A DNA stretch of 64,000 nucleotides from Bacteroidota bacterium (GTDB lineage Bacteria; Bacteroidota; Bacteroidia; AKYH767-A; OLB10): contig JADJOH010000006.1 in the NCBI GenBank assembly GCA_016713925.1, positions 186,001 through 250,000 on the forward strand. Direction: 5' to 3'. Shown here in pieces: positions 59,070 through 64,000 of the stretch. Both the position numbers and the translations under genes were made by a program. Every line of letters starts with the position of its first letter. Position 1 is the first letter of the stretch. The notes below the pieces were generated by a model that was given only the letters and a program-made list of their open reading frames with translations, ran no database searches and was not told where the DNA came from.

Positions 59070-59720
59070 TATTTCTTCTTGAATTTTTGCTGAAGCACTC
59101 CAATGATCATCGGTAGCAAAGAGAGCAAAATGATCAGCAATACCACCGCTTCGAAATGTCCCTTTACCCATTCAATCTGTCCGAACAGATACCCGGAAAT
59201 GGACATGGAGCTGATCCATAATATTCCTCCTGCAATATCATAGGGTAGGAATTTCGTCCGGTAACTCATCTGACCCAAACCCGCAACAAAGGGCGTGAAG
59301 GTTCTGACAATGGGAACAAAACCGGGCCATGATGATGGCCTTGGTGCCATGTTTCTCAAAAAACGCATGGGTATCATCAATGTATTTTTGTTTTACCAAA
59401 CGTCGACCGCCGATTTTTAATTCCGTCGCCTTTAATCCAAAATATTTACCGATAAAGTAATTGGTATTGTCACCGAGGATAGCAGCAATGGTTAGAAGTC
59501 CGATGAGGAGAAAGAGGTTGAGTCCGTTTTCTTCGTTCGCGCAGAGGGCACCGGCAGCAAATAACAGCGAATCACCGGGGAGGAAGGGCATGACGACCAA
59601 TCCGGTTTCAACAAAAATGATCAGGAATAATATTCCGTAAACGGCCACCCCATATTCCTGGACCATGGTCGCCAGGTGTTCATTGATATGAAGGATAAAG
59701 TCAAGAAATTGATGAAGCAT
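59069..59720 (-). pseudogene. DedA family membrane protein with a frameshift
   Basis: About 216 aa if joined. The N-terminal part has LFLIIFVETGLVVMPFLPGD, LLFAAGALCA and LGDNTNYFIGKYFG, classical DedA (SNARE-associated) motifs, probably lipid flippase-like. At 59318-59321 (AAAA; TTTT on the coding strand) one extra base diverts the frame into a stop at 59238. Removing it gives HGTKAIIMARFVPIVRTFTP, the conserved F/VPxxR motif, and continues to 59069. Same homopolymer length and type of lesion as in the SpoIIE gene. It may be intact in the living cell. Confidence 0.88.
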
Positions 59721-59724
59721 AAAA

Positions 59725-60042
59725 TTAATACGTCTCGAGGCTAGGGTCTATTTCTTTTGCGTAAGCAATGATTCCCCCTTTTAAGTTATAGAGATTTTCG
59801 AAGTTAAAACGTTTTTCCAATTCGTTGATGGCTGCGGAACTACGGGCTCCACTGCGGCAATGAACGATGACGGGAATGTCTTTGCGGATTTTATCCACTT
59901 CTGCCAGAAGGTTCCCCAATGGAATGAGTTCACCTTCCAGGTTGCAGATATCATATTCATGCGGTTCCCGAACATCAATGATTTGAAAAGGTGTTCCGTT
60001 GTCTTTCCATTCACGGAGTTCAGAGACAGTTTTTTCTTTCAT
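59725..60042 (-). CDS. Rhodanese-like domain protein
   Basis: 105 aa, a single rhodanese domain: IIDVREPHEYDICNLEGELI, active-site loop HCRSGARS with Cys62, and NLKGGIIAYAKEIDPS. It acts as a sulfur transferase or persulfide carrier in the cytosol. It overlaps the upstream phosphosulfolactate synthase gene by 4 bases and lies 4 bases before dedA, so it is operon-embedded. A link to the sulfonate-related neighbour is plausible but unproved. Confidence 0.95.
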   Translation of the reverse strand: MKEKTVSELREWKDNGTPFQIIDVREPHEYDICNLEGELIPLGNLLAEVDKIRKDIPVIVHCRSGARSSAAINELEKRFNFENLYNLKGGIIAYAKEIDPSLETY

Positions 60043-60872
60043 GAGGAAGTTACAGTAGTTTGTTTTTCAGTCACCATTTGTTGATCGGAGAGCGGGTTGT
60101 ACAGGGATTTATCAAGATACTGAAAGAAAGTATCACTGCGTAACCCTAGACGTAGCGATTCCAGTGCAATCACTTCATGGGGTGCAATATTACCCAGATT
60201 GACATCCGCTCCAAAATGTTTGATGAAATAAACCTGCTGCGACTTTTGCGGGGTCTCCCAGATGATTCTATCTACAGGAACCTTAGCAGCGATTTTATTG
60301 ATTAACACCACATGTGCCTTACCGTTAGGTCGGTAAATACCTACGGTGCCACTCTCGCGTGCTTCAGCAATGACTTTCCAGGCACCCGCCTGCAATTCGG
60401 TATTCATCATCTCAATCCACTTATTAGGGCGGATGAGGATGCCTTCTTCTTTGGAACCGACTTCACTGATTACCGTGAGTCTTTTGCTGAGGCGATGGAT
60501 ATAATGGCATTTCTCCTGATGAGGCATGGTGATGGATCCATCGGAAACTTCAGCATACTCCATTTTAAATTTATCAACGATTCTTAAATATTCATCAAAC
60601 TGACCTCTGATGATAAACGCTTCTAAAAGAGTACCGCCAAAATAAACCGGAATACCCACTTCTCTGAAGAAAGCCAGTTTACGATCAAGAAGAGGAGTGA
60701 TGAGCGAACTGCCAAAGCCTAATTTCACAATATCAATATACTCCCCCGAAGCATCGATCATGTCTTCACACTCCCGAATGCTTAATCCTTTATCCATTAC
60801 CATCGTTAACCCGGACTTCCTTGGCTTTTCAGCCCGTACAGGTATGTGTGAAAGGTCAAAGTTTTTTGTCAT
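60039..60872 (-). CDS. Phosphosulfolactate synthase (ComA) family protein
   Basis: 277 aa TIM-barrel protein. It has KPRKSGLTMVMDKGLSIREC, YIDIVKLGFGSSLI, VYFGGTLLEAFIIRGQFDEY, EVSDGSITMP, VISEVGSKE and IIWETPQKSQQVYFIKHFG. ComA adds sulfite to phosphoenolpyruvate in methanogen coenzyme M synthesis. Homologues are common in Bacteroidota and some make sulfonated metabolites. No ComB or ComC homologue is adjacent. 4-base overlaps on both sides place it inside the operon. Confidence 0.88.
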   Translation of the reverse strand: MTKNFDLSHIPVRAEKPRKSGLTMVMDKGLSIRECEDMIDASGEYIDIVKLGFGSSLITPLLDRKLAFFREVGIPVYFGGTLLEAFIIRGQFDEYLRIVDKFKMEYAEVSDGSITMPHQEKCHYIHRLSKRLTVISEVGSKEEGILIRPNKWIEMMNTELQAGAWKVIAEARESGTVGIYRPNGKAHVVLINKIAAKVPVDRIIWETPQKSQQVYFIKHFGADVNLGNIAPHEVIALESLRLGLRSDTFFQYLDKSLYNPLSDQQMVTEKQTTVTSS

Positions 60873-62296
60873 GATCGTCCTCCTTTATTAAGAATAATTG
60901 ATTTGATTCTATCGTCTGCTTCCAGTGAAGGAATCAGGTCGTATATAATAGCATGTCCTTCCGGAAATGTGTCGAGGGTTTCTGCTAAACGTTCGTAGGC
61001 TTCCTGCTTATACCCTGAAAGATAGAGGTAGCAAACCTGTCTGTATTTAATTTCCGCATTATCCGGATGATAAAACATAGCAGTATTGATCAGTTCGGAT
61101 GCTTCGAAGGGCCTGTTCAATTCTGAAAGTAATTCGGAATAGGCGATCCAGCCCTCTTCATTTTCCGGATCGTAATCGATTACCTTTTTATAACATTCTT
61201 CTGCTTCTTCGAAATTATTTAAACGGTATTCGCAGTCGCCCAACGCCAGCCAGTACTCCCCATTCTGATCATCCAGCTCAATAGCTTTTTTGATATAATG
61301 AATGGCTTCGTACCATCTGTCTTCTTCTTCATAGGTAACGCCGATACCATACCAGGCCTGCGACATCTCCGGACTCAGCTTAACGGCCTTCTTGTAATGT
61401 ACTCTGGCCGTTTCCATATCCTGGAGATTTTCATGGCATTCTCCGATATTATAATAGGTGAAAGCATCCGGTTTACAATATTCGAATGCGAGTTTATAAC
61501 GGTCGATGGCTTCCTGAAAACGCTCCAGCATCGCGAGGGCTTGTGCCATGTCCAGATGGGCCGGTGCAAAATCTTCCTTAATCAGTAGACAGTAGTCATA
61601 AGCCACTAATGCCTGTTCAAACTGACTTTGTTTTCCATAGAGGTCAGCCAGATAATACCAGAGCATATAACCATAGGGATGTTCGTCAATGAGTCGCTTG
61701 TAAAATTCAATCCCCTCACTCAACCGGTGACTGAATTCAAGACTGACAATCATCTCTTCCATTGCTACTTCATTGGAAGGATTCGCCAGCAGACAGAGTT
61801 TATAATAGTCCACAGCTTTGGAATACTCCGCCATATTCTGATACGTAATAGCGAGACTCAGGTAAATATCGTCCTTCTGATCATCGGCCATTTCGAGTGC
61901 CTTCCGGTAGCTGGCAATAGCACGATTGTATTTTTCAAGTGTATTATAGATATTACCACGGATCAAATGCACTTCCACATCAAAAGGATTGACGTGTTCA
62001 ATTTTCTCCAATAGTTGCAAAGCTTTCTGTTCCTGACCCATCAAGGCATACAATTGCGCCTCCTTCAACGTGAAATTCACGGAATGCGGGTGAAGCGTAT
62101 GGGCATACTTCGTCACCTCAAGCGACTTCTCATACTCAAATCTATCTATAAAGTGATCAATAATTTTTACGAGAGCGTCCACATCAAAAAAGTACTTCTC
62201 TTGCCGTTCGCGCATCTCCTCATATTTCTCAACGGATTTCTGAATTAATTCAGAGTTCTCATCCTGTTGTTCCATGTCGTCATCATCTTCCTCCAT
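60869..62296 (-). CDS. TPR repeat protein
   Basis: 475 aa, almost entirely tetratricopeptide repeats (about ten units, for example AIASYRKALEMADDQKDDIY, AWYGIGVTYEEEDRWYEAIH, YWLALGDCEYRLNNFEEAEE). The N-terminal lead is acidic (MEEDDDDMEQQDENSE). There is no signal peptide, so it is a cytosolic scaffold or adaptor. It is the first gene of the operon ending at aroE and overlaps the ComA-like gene by 4 bases. Function not assigned. Confidence 0.9.
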   Translation of the reverse strand: MEEDDDDMEQQDENSELIQKSVEKYEEMRERQEKYFFDVDALVKIIDHFIDRFEYEKSLEVTKYAHTLHPHSVNFTLKEAQLYALMGQEQKALQLLEKIEHVNPFDVEVHLIRGNIYNTLEKYNRAIASYRKALEMADDQKDDIYLSLAITYQNMAEYSKAVDYYKLCLLANPSNEVAMEEMIVSLEFSHRLSEGIEFYKRLIDEHPYGYMLWYYLADLYGKQSQFEQALVAYDYCLLIKEDFAPAHLDMAQALAMLERFQEAIDRYKLAFEYCKPDAFTYYNIGECHENLQDMETARVHYKKAVKLSPEMSQAWYGIGVTYEEEDRWYEAIHYIKKAIELDDQNGEYWLALGDCEYRLNNFEEAEECYKKVIDYDPENEEGWIAYSELLSELNRPFEASELINTAMFYHPDNAEIKYRQVCYLYLSGYKQEAYERLAETLDTFPEGHAIIYDLIPSLEADDRIKSIILNKGGRS

Positions 62297-62387
62297 AGCC
62301 TGTATATTATTACAAAGGTAGGGCTTTTATAGAGTATATAAAGATTTATAGGACCGGTTTTTAACATTCCCTTAAATTATATGTTAT

Positions 62388-62395
62388 TAACTTTG
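62388..62395 (+). promoter_or_regulatory. Candidate -7 box of the oxidoreductase gene
   Basis: TAACTTTG (TAnnTTTG) lies inside the theoretical 5' extension of the ORF, which supports the downstream ATG at 62438. Confidence 0.45.
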
Positions 62396-62437
62396 TGCTT
62401 TCCATTCCCCTTTTATTCGACCCCCACACAGCTCCAC

Positions 62438-63112
62438 ATGGATAGCAATCAAATAAAAACAATAGTCGTTGCAGGCGCTAGTGGATTGATTGGCAGTGCT
62501 TTAATGGAGTTATTGATCAAAGATGTCAGCGTGAGCAGGTTAATTGTTTTGACCCGTCGGCCTTTGAATTTTGAGCATCCCAAAGTAAAGTCCATTCTGG
62601 TGGATTTCAAGAAACTGCAAACTATAAGTGAAAGCGTCAAAAATGCCGATATCCTCTATTGTTGTATTGGAACAACCATTAAATCAGCAGGATCAAAGGA
62701 AGCTTTTCGGGCCGTTGACTATGAAATACCGCTTCATCTGGCCGAATTGGCTGCAAAAGCAGGCATTTCAAAGTTCATCGCGATTTCATCCCTGGGAGCA
62801 GATCCGGAAAGCAAAAATTTTTATTTGAAAACCAAGGGCGAGATGGAGCGTGATATTGACAGTAAATTCCAGTTTAGAAAACTGGCCTTTGTCCGGCCCT
62901 CCATGTTGCTGGGCCCCCGAAAAGAATTCAGGCTGGGGGAGAGAATTGGTCAGTTCTTTATGGTGATTTTTTCCTTTTTAATGGTCGGTCGTTTCAGCCG
63001 TTTTAAACCCATCCATGATTTCACGGTGGCCAAGTCCATGATCAGCATTTCCAATTCACTCAATAATCAAAAAATTTACGATTCTTCCGAATTGCAATGG
63101 CTCGGGAGGTAA
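62438..63112 (+). CDS. NAD(P)-binding oxidoreductase (HTATIP2-like SDR)
   Basis: 224 aa atypical short-chain dehydrogenase with Rossmann motif VVAGASGLIGSALMELLI, NADILYCCIGTTIKSAGS, FIAISSLGAD with SKNFYLKTKGEME, and FVRPSMLLGPRKE. The ATG 62438 (MDSNQIKTIVVA) is chosen because a -7-like box lies between it and the earlier ATG at 62381. It diverges from the TPR gene. Substrate unknown. Confidence 0.9.
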   Translation: MDSNQIKTIVVAGASGLIGSALMELLIKDVSVSRLIVLTRRPLNFEHPKVKSILVDFKKLQTISESVKNADILYCCIGTTIKSAGSKEAFRAVDYEIPLHLAELAAKAGISKFIAISSLGADPESKNFYLKTKGEMERDIDSKFQFRKLAFVRPSMLLGPRKEFRLGERIGQFFMVIFSFLMVGRFSRFKPIHDFTVAKSMISISNSLNNQKIYDSSELQWLGR

Positions 63113-63574
63113 TGTTGCTCGCTTCCGGCTTCCGGCTTCCGGCTTCCGGCTTCCGGCTACCGGCTTCCGGCTACGGGCTACCGGCTACCGGCTACGGGCT
63201 TCCGGCTTCCGGCTTTTTGCTTTTTGCTTTTTGGCTGCTTGCTAAGTAGTAAATCATAATGGGGAATAAATAATTACACTCATTTTCTCACCATCTTCAC
63301 ATCTACACATCTTCAAATCTTCAAACCTGTCTCCCGCTAGGGAGATTAACCCATTTTCAAATTATTTATATTTCTAATGAACTGACGTTCATTATTTAAC
63401 AAATAAATAACTGTCATTAACCCTTTGATAACCTTATTGGCTGTAACAATTCATAACCTTCGTGCATCTCATACTTGAAAATCGACGAATTGGAGGAAAT
63501 TCCCGATAAGTTAAGTCAGAATGAAAATTTTAATATTGATAATCAATAAAATATAAATTTAAAGGTACTATGTA
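63113..63574. other. Repeat-bearing gap
   Basis: About 460 bases without a gene. It contains the 7-bp repeat array (63121-63233), the palindromic motif CTGTCTCCCGCTAGGGAGAT near 63326 (also found near 40475) and A/T-rich sequence leading to the promoter of the last gene. Confidence 0.6.
63121..63233. repeat. Tandem 7-bp repeat (GCTTCCG / GCTACCG, then GCTTTTT)
   Basis: About 13 copies of GCTTCCG with GCTACCG and GCTACGG variants are followed by three copies of GCTTTTT. It starts 9 bases after the oxidoreductase stop. Confidence 0.93.
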
Positions 63575-63606
63575 TTGCAAAGTACTATTTCAAAGATATA
63601 TCTTTG
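63575..63606 (+). promoter_or_regulatory. Candidate promoter with palindromic -7 region
   Basis: The -33-like TTG (63575-63577) and -7 TATCTTTG (63599-63606) are 21 bases apart, 26 bases before the ATG. The -7 box is half of a perfect 16-bp palindrome CAAAGATATATCTTTG (63591-63606), which could be an operator. Confidence 0.55.
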
Positions 63607-63631
63607 CAGAGTCATTTAAAAATAAGACGCC

Positions 63632-64000
63632 ATGAAAACTACACTGATCCCCAACGCAGTTCTATTATTGACTGCATTTGCCTTTACCACCATTCAGTTG
63701 AATGCTGCTGTTGTAGCAAAAGGAACCATGGTGGAAACAGTGAAATATGAAAACACCCGTATTCCATCCATCACATTAAAGGAAGTGGAAGTTTCGTCCA
63801 GTCCGGTTTCAACCGGGATTTTTGAAGCCGTTAATTACAATGGTGAACTTATACCTTCCATTCAATTAAGTGAGGTATCTATCAATGCATCAGGAAATTA
63901 TAATATAAATGATATTCCTGAAAGTATGGTTATTAAGCCAGCTACAAAGGGGCAAAGAGTGCAGGTGGTCAATTATAAAGGCGAGTTTATTCCTTCTTTC
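63632..64000 (+). CDS. Hypothetical secreted repeat protein, 3' partial
   Basis: 123 codons to the window edge. The signal peptide is MKTTLIPNAVLLLTAFAFTT followed by IQLNA. The mature part repeats a unit of about 40 residues with the core VxYxGExIPSIxLxEVxI (RIPSITLKEVEVSS, AVNYNGELIPSIQLSEVSIN, VVNYKGEFIPSF). Not recognised as a named family. The end lies beyond the window. Confidence 0.7.
   Translation, partial: MKTTLIPNAVLLLTAFAFTTIQLNAAVVAKGTMVETVKYENTRIPSITLKEVEVSSSPVSTGIFEAVNYNGELIPSIQLSEVSINASGNYNINDIPESMVIKPATKGQRVQVVNYKGEFIPSF

Noticed and set aside
62381..62437. Upstream ATG extension of the oxidoreductase
   Set aside because: A -7-like promoter box lies within it, and the added residues do not resemble the Rossmann start.

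Overview
The window looks like a chromosomal contig from a member of the Bacteroidota. At least seven products end in, or clearly once ended in, a Type IX secretion (T9SS, por-type) C-terminal sorting domain. Several candidate promoters fit the Bacteroidota -7 consensus TAnnTTTG. Other typical families are a TonB receptor with a carboxypeptidase-like plug extension, a LytS/LytTR pair, a PD40-OmpA protein, a DUF4397 lipoprotein and a GEVED-domain protein. No rRNA, tRNA or CRISPR array was seen. The order cannot be fixed from this sequence alone.

Layout. 1-10.6 kb: 3' part of an M61 peptidase, an OmpA/PD40 protein, a choice-of-anchor B secreted protein, a LytTR two-component operon, typA and a DUF4397 lipoprotein. 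11-17.6 kb: an lpxD-like acyltransferase with a frameshifted SpoIIE-type phosphatase, a surface-polysaccharide block (broken O-antigen ligase, Wzz-like protein, Wzx-like flippase), and rnhB with an internal stop. 17.6-28 kb: secreted or surface proteins, dominated by a GEVED plus 117-residue tandem-repeat gene that is split by a decayed IS4-type element and by many frameshifts. 28-40 kb: mostly housekeeping genes (queA, an S4 RNA-binding protein, a DUF4153 membrane protein, a ZIP transporter, a methyltransferase, corA, priA). 40-54 kb: two related T9SS proteins on opposite strands with homologous flanks, a 5'-truncated beta-helix protein, a frameshifted TonB receptor, a very large PAS/GAF sensor kinase, and a small double-glycine RiPP (lanthipeptide-like) precursor with its own terminator. 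54.3-56.9 kb: a second IS4-type transposase remnant fused in frame to a NifU-like gene that follows mrp. 57.6-64 kb: a DUF6580 membrane protein, a tightly packed minus-strand operon (TPR protein, phosphosulfolactate synthase-like, rhodanese, DedA, aroE), an NAD(P)-binding oxidoreductase and the start of a small secreted protein.

Several coding frames are broken, mostly by single-base changes in short A/T homopolymers (SpoIIE, DedA, TonB receptor, PAS kinase, transposases). This could be genuine decay or consensus error in the assembly, and raw reads would decide. The strongest biological leads are the orphan RiPP precursor at 52.2 kb, the IS-split repeat adhesin-like gene with 15-bp flanking direct repeats, the NifU-transposase chimera, the inverted T9SS paralogue pair in which one copy has lost its sorting domain, and several palindromic or 7-bp tandem repeats in the gene-free gaps.
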